This document shows positions 9,013-17,029 of a DNA stretch of 64,000 nt, in pieces. The stretch covers positions 124,001 through 188,000 of the forward strand of contig NZ_JANIDY010000001.1 in assembly GCF_026385525.1 (NCBI RefSeq), read 5' to 3'. This DNA comes from Bombella pluederhausensis. GTDB lineage: Bacteria > Pseudomonadota > Alphaproteobacteria > Acetobacterales > Acetobacteraceae. Every line of letters begins with the position of its first letter. The stretch's first letter is position 1. A program made the translations under genes and the position numbers. The notes below the pieces were generated by a model, which saw nothing but the letters and a program-made list of their open reading frames with translations, had not been told where the DNA came from and did not search any database.

Positions 9013-9032
9013 CGGCGGATCAGTATCAGCTC

Positions 9033-10055
9033 TTACATCCAGGGCGGTGTGGGCAGGTTTTTGCTACGCAGGAAGTCAGGATTGAATATCTTGGACTGAT
9101 AGCGTGCGCCACCATCGCTGAGGATGGTGACAATGTTATGCCCCGGTCCCAGACGGCGGGCCGTGCGGATGGCAGCGGCAATATTGATGCCGGATGACCC
9201 GCCAACAGAGAGACCTTCTTTCATGGTGAGCTGGTAAATCTGTTCCAGTGCCTCGGCATCGGGAATGCGCTCAGCATGGTCTGGGGCGGAGCCTTCCAGA
9301 TTGGCCGTGACACGGGACTGGCCGATGCCTTCGGTGATGGAGCTGCCACTCACGCTGAGATCGTTGGAGGTAACCCAGCCATAGAGGCCGGAGCCCTCCG
9401 GGTCAGCAAGGACGATTTCGGGCGTTTTCTGGCTGTCCCGCTGGGCCAGTTCCCGCAGGCCAAGGGCCATGCCTGCCAGCGTTCCCCCGGACCCGCAGGA
9501 GCAGGTGAAGGCATCTACTTTTCCTTCAAGCTGGGCCCAGATTTCCGGGGCTGTGGTTGTGCGGTGGGCCTCACGGTTGGCTGTGTTGTCGAACTGGTTG
9601 GCCCAGAAGGCGCCGGTTTCTTCGGCCAGACGGCGGGAGACATGCACATAATTGCCGGGGTCCCGGTACGGCTTTGCCGGGACGAGGCGGAGGTCAGCCC
9701 CAATCATGCGGAGGAAGTCCAGCTTCTCCTTGCTCTGTGTTTCCGGCACGACAATGACAGCCTTGCAGCCAAGGGCATGGGCCACGAGTGTGATACCGAT
9801 GCCGGTATTCCCGGCTGTACCTTCCACAATGGTGCCGCCTTTTTTCAGTACACCACGAGCAAAGCCATCCTGAATGATGGAGAGTGCTGCCCTGTCCTTA
9901 ACGGACCCGCCGGGATTCATGAACTCCGCCTTGCCATAGATGTTGCAGCCTGTGATTTCGGACGCATGGCGCAGGCGGATGAGCGGCGTGTTGCCGATAG
10001 CCTCTATCAGAGACGGGCAGGGGGCGGCGTGACTGGAAGGTGGTGTGTGCGTCAT
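9033..10055 (-). CDS. cysK: cysteine synthase (PLP-dependent, CysK-like)
   Basis: This fold-type II PLP enzyme should make cysteine from O-acetylserine and sulfide. The 340 residues contain the PLP lysine Lys53 in NPGGSVKDRAA, the substrate loop EGTAGNTGIG near residue 79, and the phosphate-binding loop SCGSGGTLAGM. The usual SGN of CysK is AGN here and a GT replaces the common PT, a variant seen in a subgroup of alphaproteobacterial and eukaryotic-type synthases. Acceptor choice therefore cannot be fixed from sequence. It diverges from a rhodanese gene, with a perfect palindrome in the shared promoter region, which fits control by sulfur status. Confidence 0.88.
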   Translation of the reverse strand: MTHTPPSSHAAPCPSLIEAIGNTPLIRLRHASEITGCNIYGKAEFMNPGGSVKDRAALSIIQDGFARGVLKKGGTIVEGTAGNTGIGITLVAHALGCKAVIVVPETQSKEKLDFLRMIGADLRLVPAKPYRDPGNYVHVSRRLAEETGAFWANQFDNTANREAHRTTTAPEIWAQLEGKVDAFTCSCGSGGTLAGMALGLRELAQRDSQKTPEIVLADPEGSGLYGWVTSNDLSVSGSSITEGIGQSRVTANLEGSAPDHAERIPDAEALEQIYQLTMKEGLSVGGSSGINIAAAIRTARRLGPGHNIVTILSDGGARYQSKIFNPDFLRSKNLPTPPWM

Positions 10056-10150
10056 GAAAGAATCCGGCTGTTGCTGGTCGGCAGAATGAATCGTGTTTAA
10101 CGTGACAGGGAAGGCATCATCGTCAAGATGGTCCCTGTAACATCGTGAAA

Positions 10151-10165
10151 AGGGTGTTACACCCT
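10151..10165. promoter_or_regulatory. perfect palindrome between cysK and rhodanese genes
   Basis: AGGGTGT and ACACCCT flank a single T, forming a perfect 7-1-7 inverted repeat. It lies 96 bases from the cysK start and 42 bases from the rhodanese start, where it could overlap promoters for both. An AT-rich TATATAT follows directly. The size and symmetry suit a dimeric repressor; which one is unknown. Confidence 0.5.
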
Positions 10166-10206
10166 ATATATGATCGTTGATTGCGAGTTCAACAGGAGAG
10201 GATGTT

Positions 10207-10578
10207 ATGAAACACAGTACTGCGAAAGATGCATGGGGGGCTCTGCGGGCTGATAGTCAGTCCGTTCTTGTGGATGTCCGCACGCCAGAGGAATGGGCAC
10301 AGGTGGGCATGCCAGAGCTGAGTTCAATCGGCAAAAAGGTCGTTGCGCTGACATGGGGTGCCGATAGCGAAGCCGAGTTTATTCATGCTCTGGAACAGGC
10401 CGTACCGGATAAGGCGACACCGCTTTTCTTCATTTGTCGCTCGGGGATGCGCTCACAGAAAGCCGCTGAGTTGGCCGCTCAGGCCGGGTATGAGACGCTC
10501 ACGAATGTCATTGATGGCTTTGAAGACAAGCACGGCCCCGGCACAGGCTGGAAAGCCTGCGGCCTGCCCGTGAAATAA
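10207..10578 (+). CDS. rhodanese-like sulfurtransferase
   Basis: The 123-residue protein is a single rhodanese domain that carries sulfane sulfur on a cysteine. The active-site loop is ICRSGMRS with Cys77; the upstream CH2-type motif is LVDVRTPEEW near residue 21. The ATG at 10207 is chosen because AGGAGA lies 7 bases upstream; an upstream TTG in the same frame has no such site. Divergence from a cysteine synthase with a shared palindrome suggests a role in sulfur metabolism or sulfide detoxification, which is inference. No export signal is visible, so it is probably cytoplasmic. Confidence 0.9.
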   Translation: MKHSTAKDAWGALRADSQSVLVDVRTPEEWAQVGMPELSSIGKKVVALTWGADSEAEFIHALEQAVPDKATPLFFICRSGMRSQKAAELAAQAGYETLTNVIDGFEDKHGPGTGWKACGLPVK

Positions 10579-10592
10579 GGTGTAATGCTGCC

Positions 10593-11555
10593 TTACTGCC
10601 CGCTATTGGGGTCTGTATCGGCATCATAGCGGGGGGTAAGGATGGCACACCATGGGTAGCGGCTGTCATAGCTCTGCCCGTCCGAGCTGCTGACATGGCC
10701 GGTACTGTCTGTTGGCACGTGGGTCAGGGAGACGGCATCATCCACGTTCCCCCCCACGATGCTGATTTCCCGCCCGAAAGGTGGTGCATTCTGCCGTGTG
10801 GCCACTACAATGCCACAATGGGCAGGGAAGCCGTAGGATGTTGGCAGCATGGAATAGGTGATGCTGCGGCTGCGCCCACGGCCAACGCAGAGTATGTCCC
10901 CCAGCCGTGGTGCATAATTGGCAGGGTTCTGGGCCGAAATGCCCGGATTGTTGCCGGATGCCGCTGCATTGATGTAGGTGGCGTGGTTCGGAGAATAGGG
11001 GAAGCGGATATTAGCCCCGCCAATGCGCATGACGTAGGAAATAAACGCAGCCGACCATGCATAGTTACCATCGCGAGCGGCAGAGAACAGGGTACCGTTG
11101 CCATCGGTACGGCCTGTCCAGCGGGCCTCATTTTCTTCAGGGGCCTGACCGATCCACCAATATTCACCAATACGCTGCCAGAGGCCGGGCAGGCGCTCCG
11201 GCTTGAGAGCCGGGCTGGAAGGTTCTGGCCGGTCGTGCGGGTCAGCATCGGCAATAGGGCTGCCGAACATCCGCCATTCACGCAGGGCTATGGCGGCTAC
11301 GTCCTGGCGGTTGAAGGGCGCAAAGTTTTCGCTGGCAAAGGCAGGTACATGGGTGTCGTATCCCAGCGGTCCCGTTTGCCCATTGGCATACTGGCTCATG
11401 GGAGTAAGGGCTGGGCTATGCTGCCCGCTGCTTGAACATGCTGCCAGAAAGATCAGTCCACACAGGGCAGCCCAGCCTGAAGGATGCCCGGGAGCAGCCC
11501 GCTCTGGTACTGTCTGTTTTGCCTGACCGTTTCCCAAATGACGAACTGCCTTCAT
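10593..11555 (-). CDS. DUF2272 family lipoprotein
   Basis: The 320-residue protein starts at the ATG at 11555, with AGGG placed 6 bases upstream. It has an N-terminal hydrophobic segment ending in a lipobox (FLAAC, Cys40), so it is probably anchored to a membrane facing the periplasm. The rest matches DUF2272, recognisable from WWIGQAPEENEARWTG and AWSAAFISYVMRIGGA. DUF2272 is of unknown function but resembles NlpC/P60- or CHAP-like folds; the sequences SAAFISYVM and FPAHCGIVV could hold Ser and Cys/His residues of such a site. That functional reading is a guess. It is a single gene, convergent with the rhodanese gene. Confidence 0.8.
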   Translation of the reverse strand: MKAVRHLGNGQAKQTVPERAAPGHPSGWAALCGLIFLAACSSSGQHSPALTPMSQYANGQTGPLGYDTHVPAFASENFAPFNRQDVAAIALREWRMFGSPIADADPHDRPEPSSPALKPERLPGLWQRIGEYWWIGQAPEENEARWTGRTDGNGTLFSAARDGNYAWSAAFISYVMRIGGANIRFPYSPNHATYINAAASGNNPGISAQNPANYAPRLGDILCVGRGRSRSITYSMLPTSYGFPAHCGIVVATRQNAPPFGREISIVGGNVDDAVSLTHVPTDSTGHVSSSDGQSYDSRYPWCAILTPRYDADTDPNSGQ

Positions 11556-11661
11556 GATGACCCTGCGCTTGCCTGCTGCGTCTGTGAGCATGTTTCATGC
11601 CTGTTGATGGAGGGGCAGACTAGAATGTTTTTTCAGTATTGGGAACGTCTTTTCCGAGCCA

Positions 11662-11685
11662 CCTGCCATCCTTCTGGATGACAGG
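11662..11685 (-). ncRNA. hairpin downstream of first Hint gene
   Basis: On the minus strand a 10-base stem closes a 4-base AGAA loop, with one G-U pair. A homologous hairpin follows the second Hint gene at 13708, and the two copies differ by a compensated base pair. There is no T run, so it may be an mRNA 3'-end stabiliser or a rho-independent terminator remnant. Confidence 0.5.
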
Positions 11686-11716
11686 CAGCTGATGATTTTT
11701 GTGCAATGTGAGGGGG

Positions 11717-13360
11717 TTATCCAACATTATTGAACATGAACTGCCGTGCAGTTTCATGCCCTGATGTCGGGAAGGACGTGGTTTCGATAGGGTAAGGCCC
11801 TCCTGCCATGATTTTGATGGCCAATAGCCCATCATCCAGCCCGTCTTCATCGGGTTGTCTGCTGGGGAGAGGCAGCATGGCAGTGCCCTGAGTCCAGCGC
11901 ATGGGGATTGGCTCCAGATCAAACCATCCATCAAGCTGCGGTGCTGTCAGGTGAGTGTCGATGGTGACAGAACGACCATTCCGGAAAAAGACGATCTCGC
12001 CAATGAGGACGCCAAGCAGGCGTCGGTCATCCATGAAAGGCCCATGCACGTCATAAGGGCGGCCTGTCCTGGAGGTCAGGACGACATGGTGTGCATCAGC
12101 CGGAATAGCGAAAAGCCTGTAACCATCCGAGGATCGCTTTTCATGCAGAATCTGCCCTTTATCCGTGATGAGATGAAACTCTGGATCATCAGAAAAGGCT
12201 TCAGTTTTATAAGGATGCTGGACAGGGAATAGCAGGTCTTCTGCCCGTTTGAGCAGGTCATGGAACAGGGGAGCTGTAAAGGTCTGATCCGTGCAGAGAG
12301 GGGCAGCGGCATTAGTCTGCCATGATAGATTTTTTGAAGAAAAATCATGTTTCATGACGTTGCCATCCTCCTCAGAAGTGGCTTGCATGAACTGGCGGCG
12401 GTTGCCGGTATCAAGATAGCTTTCCGTCAGGACATCATGGGCGATGATGATGCTGTGTTTTTCCGTTTCTACGTGGAAGATATCATAGGCTGTCTGATAG
12501 CGTGCGTCTGATGTTTCAAAATGGATTGACCGCCCGTTGACCATCATGCGGGCAGGAACGAAGCGACCATCGAAAAACAGGCAGTGTTCCGCCGTGACCA
12601 GCAGGTCTCTGGAGGGAACATCATTGGCCAGAGCATTCCTTCTGATGCGAACAGGATAGCCTGCCATATCCATGGGGAGGGCTGGATTGACGTTTATTCT
12701 GCTACGTCCGGCCCATGTAACGACCTGCGGTACGGTCTGGTCTTTTACGGGGTCATAGGTGAGGATTTCATCGCCGGATTTCAGTTCCTCTATGGTCCGG
12801 TAGCCTGTGGGGGTTTTGATGAAACTGCCTGCCAAGAAGCAGGTATCGAAGGTGAATTGCTCCCCGCCAAAAGCAGAAGACCCATCTGTGGCTGTACCGT
12901 TATTGTCCTGACGGAAGCGGTAGCCCTTGCCACTGAGCATGAGGGTGAAATAGTTGCCAGATGACCATGGCTGTCGGCTGTCGTAAAAATAGTAATATTG
13001 CGCCTTGGAGGGATCAAGGAGCGCCCGACCATCCACTGTTGATGAAGAACTGCCGGGTGTGTCGGAGGTTATGATGTAATATCCTCCGGAACCATCACCA
13101 ATGATGAAACCATTTACGTCCTTATTCCCCCAGGAAAAGTCATAGCTCCCTGTAACAGTCCTACCTGTTGAGGGGTCTTTGAATGTGAAGTCCTGGACCT
13201 TTTGATCCGAGGGGCGGGTCGGGGTGTGATTTGTGAATGTCGCTTCTACGCCATATTTCTGATTGCTTATAATACCTTTATTACTTGAATCGACTCTCAG
13301 AGATGCAACATTTATTTTATATGATCCCGGTGCAACAACGGGTTTAGGATTTCCTGGCAT
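11717..13360 (-). CDS. Hint-domain (Hedgehog/intein-type) protein, copy 1
   Basis: The 547-residue protein has three parts. The head (about 1-173) is a Gly/Ser-rich beta domain with no recognised family. A Hint_2 domain (about 174-325) begins with Cys174 in CFLAGSF, has the TxxH motif (Thr256-His259, TAEH) and ends in ESYLDTGNRR. A conserved tail (about 400-547) includes RTGRPYDVHGPFMDDRRLLG. Cys1 and TxxH are the residues that drive N-S acyl shift in Hedgehog and inteins, so self-cleavage after residue 173 is possible. No Sec signal peptide is seen. GGAG lies 9 bases before the ATG. It is a paralogue of the gene at 13763, most similar in the 3' half. Function is unknown. Confidence 0.8.
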   Translation of the reverse strand: MPGNPKPVVAPGSYKINVASLRVDSSNKGIISNQKYGVEATFTNHTPTRPSDQKVQDFTFKDPSTGRTVTGSYDFSWGNKDVNGFIIGDGSGGYYIITSDTPGSSSSTVDGRALLDPSKAQYYYFYDSRQPWSSGNYFTLMLSGKGYRFRQDNNGTATDGSSAFGGEQFTFDTCFLAGSFIKTPTGYRTIEELKSGDEILTYDPVKDQTVPQVVTWAGRSRINVNPALPMDMAGYPVRIRRNALANDVPSRDLLVTAEHCLFFDGRFVPARMMVNGRSIHFETSDARYQTAYDIFHVETEKHSIIIAHDVLTESYLDTGNRRQFMQATSEEDGNVMKHDFSSKNLSWQTNAAAPLCTDQTFTAPLFHDLLKRAEDLLFPVQHPYKTEAFSDDPEFHLITDKGQILHEKRSSDGYRLFAIPADAHHVVLTSRTGRPYDVHGPFMDDRRLLGVLIGEIVFFRNGRSVTIDTHLTAPQLDGWFDLEPIPMRWTQGTAMLPLPSRQPDEDGLDDGLLAIKIMAGGPYPIETTSFPTSGHETARQFMFNNVG

Positions 13361-13599
13361 AATGTCTCTCTCCAGAGATGCTAATTTTTATTTTTGGATA
13401 AGACAGTTTATTATATTAATCAACTTTCTATTTCTTTAACACAAAGTTAATTATTTTATATTTTCTTAAATATAAGTGTGTATATCAAATAAATTATTAA
13501 TAATTAAATAGTGCGTGACCTACATAAAAGAGGAATGGCATAGAAATCATCTATACCACTCCCTTCCAGCTTGTCATCGCAATGATGTGGGTAGTTATA
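13361..13599. other. AT-rich intergenic stretch upstream of first Hint gene
   Basis: This gap is strikingly AT-rich compared with the genes around it and probably contains the promoter of the Hint gene. Apart from a short segment at 13563-13572 that resembles the flank of the aldo/keto reductase stop codon, I see no coding or RNA features. No specific promoter could be singled out because many AT-rich hexamers occur. Confidence 0.6.
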
Positions 13600-13687
13600 T
13601 CATGCCTTATGGGCAGGCGGAGCCATCAGGGACTTGCCATAATGGTCCGCAATAGCAGCGATATAGTCCCTGAAGCGCTCTTTCTGG
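13600..13687 (-). pseudogene. remnant of a duplicated aldo/keto reductase
   Basis: The segment matches the 3' part of the intact reductase at 15800-16789 on the same strand. 13600-13625 corresponds to 15800-15825, including a stop codon and a C-terminus reading MAPPAHKA (intact copy MAPPARKA). From 13624 on it matches 16006-16090, with about 180 bases missing between and a second gap of about 20 bases. The first deletion is flanked by CCAT in the intact gene, suggesting loss between short direct repeats. The upstream two thirds of the gene are absent. It cannot make a protein. Confidence 0.8.
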
Positions 13688-13707
13688 GAAGGCCCTTCCC
13701 CGAGCTA

Positions 13708-13731
13708 CCTGCCATTCTTCCGAATGACAGG
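13708..13731 (-). ncRNA. hairpin downstream of second Hint gene
   Basis: The minus strand forms a 10-base stem with a GGAA tetraloop of the GNRA type and one G-U pair. Compared with the copy after the first Hint gene, one C-G pair is replaced by T-A with both bases changed. A further palindrome, GGGAAGG-C-CCTTCCC, lies just beyond at 13686-13700. Confidence 0.5.
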
Positions 13732-13762
13732 CATATGATGATTTTTGTGCAGTATGAGGGGG

Positions 13763-15466
13763 TTATCCAGCACTATTAAACATGAACTGCTGTGCCGTTT
13801 CATGCCGTGATGTTGGGAAGGGTGTGGTTTCGATGGGATAAGGACCTCCTGCCATGATTTTGATGGCCAGTAGGCCATTCTCCAGCCTGTCCGTCTCATA
13901 TTGCTTGCTGGGAAGGGGCAGCATGGCAGCACCTTGAGTCCAACGCATAGGGACCGTTTCCAGATCAGACCATCCATCAAGCTGTGGTGCTGTCAGGTGG
14001 GTGTCAATGGTGATGGAACGGCCATTTTGGAAAAGAATAATCTCGCCAATGAGGACGCCAAGCAGGCGCCTGTCATCCATGAAAGGCCCGTGCACGTCAT
14101 AAGGGCGGCCTGTTCTGGAGGTCAGAACAAGATGTTCTGTTCCAGCAGGAATTGAGAAGATTTTATAGCCGTTGGTCACGCGCTGCTCATGCAGAACAGT
14201 CCCTGTATCCGTAATCAGCTGAAAAGCGGCATCATCGGACAGGGCTTCGGCTTTGTAGGGATGTTGGACAGGGAATTGAAGGGTCTCTGCCCGCTCGAGG
14301 AGGTGATGAAACAGAGGAGCTACAAAATCCTGAGTTGTGTCCAGCGGTGCCGCTGCATCAGTCTGCCAAGATAGAGGTTTGGCGGAGACGTCATGTTCTA
14401 TGACATTTTCATCAGGACGCTGACTATTCTGCCGGAAGCCATGCCGGTTTCCTGTATCGAGGTAGCTTTCTGTCAGGGCACCGTTTGAGATGATGATGCT
14501 GTGTTTCTCAGTTTCTATGTGGAAGATGTCGTAGCGGCTACCATGTGCTCTTTTCGTACCAGAAGGAGCATTGTCGGCGGTATCGAAATAGATTGAACGT
14601 CCGTTTACCATCATGCGGGCTGGTACGAAACGTCCTTCAAGAAAAAGGCAATGTTCCGCTGTAATCAGCAGGTCTGCAGAAGGGACACCGTCTGCCAGTG
14701 CATCTTTTTTGATGCATACTGGATAGCCTGCCATGTCCATCGGCAGAGAGGTATTGACCTGCACATGGTCCTTTCCAGTCCATGTAATGGCCTGTGGTAG
14801 TCTCTGGCCTGTTGCGGAATCATAGGTGAGGATCATGTCGCCACATTTTAGATCTTCAACCTTTCTGGGGCCTTCGGGTGTATCAATCAGGCTTCCTGCC
14901 AGAAAGCAGGTATCGAAGGTAAATTGTTCTATACGATTTGTATTAGGATTAATGGTGTAGGCGGTACCATCATCATTTTGGAGGAAGAAATAGGGATAAG
15001 GGTTGCCCCCTGAGAAGCCGCTACTTGGCCGCAAAATAAATACTTCGTTTTTTATGCCAGTTTTTAAATGTATATTGCTGTAATTATATGCTGATTTTTG
15101 GGGGTCGAGCAGCTCTGCGCCATCAATCTTAGACGAGGAGCTTCCTGCTACGGCAGATGTAATGATGTAATATCCGCCTTCCCCATTATTGATGATAAAG
15201 CTATTAGTTAATTTATTCCCCCATGAAACATTATAGCTTCCTGTAATAGTCTCGCCTGTTTTTGGGTCTGTTAAGGTGAAGTCCTGTACTGCTGTATCAG
15301 AAGAATTGGTTGGCGTATGAGTCGAAAAGGTTGCCTCTACATTATATCTCTGGTCGCTAAGGACAGCCGTTTCCCCTAAGCCGATGGATGAAGATGTTAA
15401 GGTCAGGGAGGCGATGTTGATCTGGTATGTTCCAGGGGTAACAATCGGTTGGGGATTGCCAGACAT
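13763..15466 (-). CDS. Hint-domain (Hedgehog/intein-type) protein, copy 2
   Basis: The 567-residue paralogue of the protein at 11717 has the same layout: a beta-rich head (about 1-186), a Hint_2 domain starting at Cys187 (FDTCFLAGSL) with TAEH at 269-272, and the shared tail ending QFMFNSAG. The head differs more from copy 1 than the Hint and tail parts do and contains an extra segment around residues 125-180. All residues expected for self-processing are present. No signal peptide is seen. GGAG lies 11 bases before the ATG. It sits downstream of the aldo/keto reductase on the same strand, but an AT-rich gap and a strong hairpin separate them, so it is probably transcribed on its own. Confidence 0.8.
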   Translation of the reverse strand: MSGNPQPIVTPGTYQINIASLTLTSSSIGLGETAVLSDQRYNVEATFSTHTPTNSSDTAVQDFTLTDPKTGETITGSYNVSWGNKLTNSFIINNGEGGYYIITSAVAGSSSSKIDGAELLDPQKSAYNYSNIHLKTGIKNEVFILRPSSGFSGGNPYPYFFLQNDDGTAYTINPNTNRIEQFTFDTCFLAGSLIDTPEGPRKVEDLKCGDMILTYDSATGQRLPQAITWTGKDHVQVNTSLPMDMAGYPVCIKKDALADGVPSADLLITAEHCLFLEGRFVPARMMVNGRSIYFDTADNAPSGTKRAHGSRYDIFHIETEKHSIIISNGALTESYLDTGNRHGFRQNSQRPDENVIEHDVSAKPLSWQTDAAAPLDTTQDFVAPLFHHLLERAETLQFPVQHPYKAEALSDDAAFQLITDTGTVLHEQRVTNGYKIFSIPAGTEHLVLTSRTGRPYDVHGPFMDDRRLLGVLIGEIILFQNGRSITIDTHLTAPQLDGWSDLETVPMRWTQGAAMLPLPSKQYETDRLENGLLAIKIMAGGPYPIETTPFPTSRHETAQQFMFNSAG

Positions 15467-15734
15467 CCTGTAGCTCCGGGAAAAGAATAGGGGGATTGTG
15501 AAGTTTTATTTAATGGTAATGAAAATATTTATTAAAGCAATATATATTTTCTCTACAAATGAGAATGTTAAGAATAGTATTTCTGATATCTGTGATTTTC
15601 GTGCTCTGAAAGCTATATTTATATATAATTCATTAATAAATGTAATAGGTAGCAGTAATGAAAAATTGCTTCGTGTATGTCTCTAATCTGTCAATCAGGT
15701 GGTAGGGAATGTAGTGTTTTAAACGGGAGCGATA
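15467..15734. other. AT-rich intergenic stretch upstream of second Hint gene
   Basis: Like the gap before the first Hint gene, this region is strongly AT-rich and probably holds the promoter. A 62-codon open frame on the plus strand (15498-15686) is Ile/Lys/Asn-rich as expected from random AT-rich DNA, has no convincing ribosome binding site and is not called. Nothing else is seen. Confidence 0.55.
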
Positions 15735-15776
15735 AACGAACAGGGTGGCAGAGAGAAGCCTGCCACCCTGTTCGTT
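15735..15776 (-). terminator. strong hairpin after aldo/keto reductase
   Basis: A perfect 17-base stem (15735-15751 with 15760-15776) closes an 8-base loop, 24 bases after the reductase stop. On the minus strand it is followed by a short T-rich stretch. It should separate the reductase transcript from the Hint gene downstream. Confidence 0.7.
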
Positions 15777-15799
15777 CAGGTTCCAGCTTATTTCTGGTT

Positions 15800-16789
15800 T
15801 TATGCCTTACGGGCAGGCGGAGCCATGAAGGCAGGTGAAATAGGCGTTGGAACATGACGCTGGAGAATGGCGTCAATGTCCTTTTTGTCCTGTTCTGTCA
15901 GCTGCCAGCCGAAGACATCAGCCACACCGTCAATCTGTTCCGGCTTGCGGGCACCCCAGAGGGCAATGGTCGGTCCCTGATCCAGCACCCAGCGGATGGC
16001 CAGAACCATCAGGGATTTACCGTGGCGGTCTGCAATTTTTTTCAGGTCCGCAACAGCAGCGATATAGTCCTTGAAGTGCTCTTTCTGGAACTTCGGATCG
16101 CTGGAACGCAGGTCACTCTCCGGGAAGGTCTTGTCTGCCGTCATCTTGCCTGTCAGCAGGCCACGGCAGAGCGGGCCATAGGCCAGCGTGACGAGCTTGT
16201 GCTTCTTGGCGTAAGGCAGCACGTCCTTTTCAATCTCCCGCTCAAAGAGGTTGTAAGGGGACTGGACACTGGCCAGCGGGGCGACCTCACGGAAGATATC
16301 CATTTGTTCCGGGGAGTAGTTGCTCACGCCGAGGGCACGAATCTTGCCTTCCTTGTGCAGCTTCTGGAGCTCACGGGCTGTTTCATCAATCGGCGTGTTG
16401 GGGTCCGGCCAGTGGACCTGCTCCAGATCGATGGTCTCGACCCGCAGGCGGCGCAGGGAGTCTTCCACTTCCTTGCGGATGCGGGCCGGGCTGGAGTTGC
16501 GGAAAGGCTTGTGATCGTCATTCCAGTCCAGCGCCAGCTTGGTGGCGACACGGGCCTTATGGGGCTTCTCTGCCAGAGCACGGCCCACGACTTCTTCAGA
16601 ATGACCAAAACCATAGACCGGGGCGGTGTCGATCAGGTCCACGCCTTCATCAAGGGCCCGGTGAATGGTGCGGACGGCATTGTCGTCATCTGGTCCGCCC
16701 CACATCCAGCCGCCAATGGCCCATGTGCCAAGCGCAACACGTGATACGGGTTTGTCAAAACCGGGAATGAGAATGGTGTTTTCATTCAT
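15800..16789 (-). CDS. aldo/keto reductase
   Basis: The 329-residue cytosolic TIM-barrel enzyme should reduce aldehydes or ketones with NADPH. The catalytic tetrad is visible: Asp54 and Tyr59 in DLIDTAPVYGFGHSEE, Lys84 in VATKLALDW, and His126 in EQVHWPD. Its closest type is the YajO/Tas-like group common in Alphaproteobacteria. GGAG lies 8 bases before the ATG. A strong hairpin follows the stop. A decayed copy of its 3' part remains at 13600 upstream of the first Hint gene. The gene therefore appears to have been duplicated together with its downstream Hint neighbour. Confidence 0.93.
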   Translation of the reverse strand: MNENTILIPGFDKPVSRVALGTWAIGGWMWGGPDDDNAVRTIHRALDEGVDLIDTAPVYGFGHSEEVVGRALAEKPHKARVATKLALDWNDDHKPFRNSSPARIRKEVEDSLRRLRVETIDLEQVHWPDPNTPIDETARELQKLHKEGKIRALGVSNYSPEQMDIFREVAPLASVQSPYNLFEREIEKDVLPYAKKHKLVTLAYGPLCRGLLTGKMTADKTFPESDLRSSDPKFQKEHFKDYIAAVADLKKIADRHGKSLMVLAIRWVLDQGPTIALWGARKPEQIDGVADVFGWQLTEQDKKDIDAILQRHVPTPISPAFMAPPARKA

Positions 16790-16928
16790 GGGTTTGTCTC
16801 CATCAGATAATGAGGGCGGAGCTCATGGAATGAATCATGTCTTCGCCCGGACCCGGAGGGCGGCCCCTCGATCCTGCGGGGGCGGGCAAGGCCCTTCTGG
16901 CCTCTCTCTCCATATTGGGGTACGGGCG

Positions 16929-16946
16929 GATGGTTATGCAACCATC
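16929..16946. promoter_or_regulatory. palindrome upstream of cobW-like gene (candidate metalloregulator site)
   Basis: GATGGTT and AACCATC flank the 4 bases ATGC, a perfect 7-4-7 inverted repeat with a near-symmetric centre. It lies about 35 bases before a short leader frame and 75 before the GTPase start. COG0523 GTPases are often controlled by the zinc repressor Zur, whose sites share a GTTAT core with dyad symmetry; assignment to Zur is inference. Confidence 0.45.
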
Positions 16947-16981
16947 TGTTCTTCTTTTTGGTTTTGAGGAGGGAGAGGAGT

Positions 16982-17029
16982 ATGCTCATCTCAGCTCTCA
17001 AGGAGACAAGGACAAGACATCATGGTTGA
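16982..17029 (+). CDS. possible 15-residue leader peptide before cobW-like gene
   Basis: A 15-codon frame, MLISALKETRTRHHG, has a strong GGGAGAGGAG ribosome site directly upstream. Its TGA stop overlaps the start of the GTPase gene by 8 bases. The GTPase itself has only a poorly placed site (AAGG, 10 bases before its ATG). Translation of the leader could therefore deliver ribosomes to the GTPase start. The two adjacent His codons near the end are suggestive but may be chance. Nothing proves that this peptide is made. Confidence 0.35.
   Translation: MLISALKETRTRHHG

Noticed and set aside
15498-15686. 62-codon frame between the Hint gene and the reductase
   Set aside because: Its Ile/Lys/Asn-rich composition follows from AT-rich DNA, it has no clear ribosome site, and the region is better read as a promoter gap.
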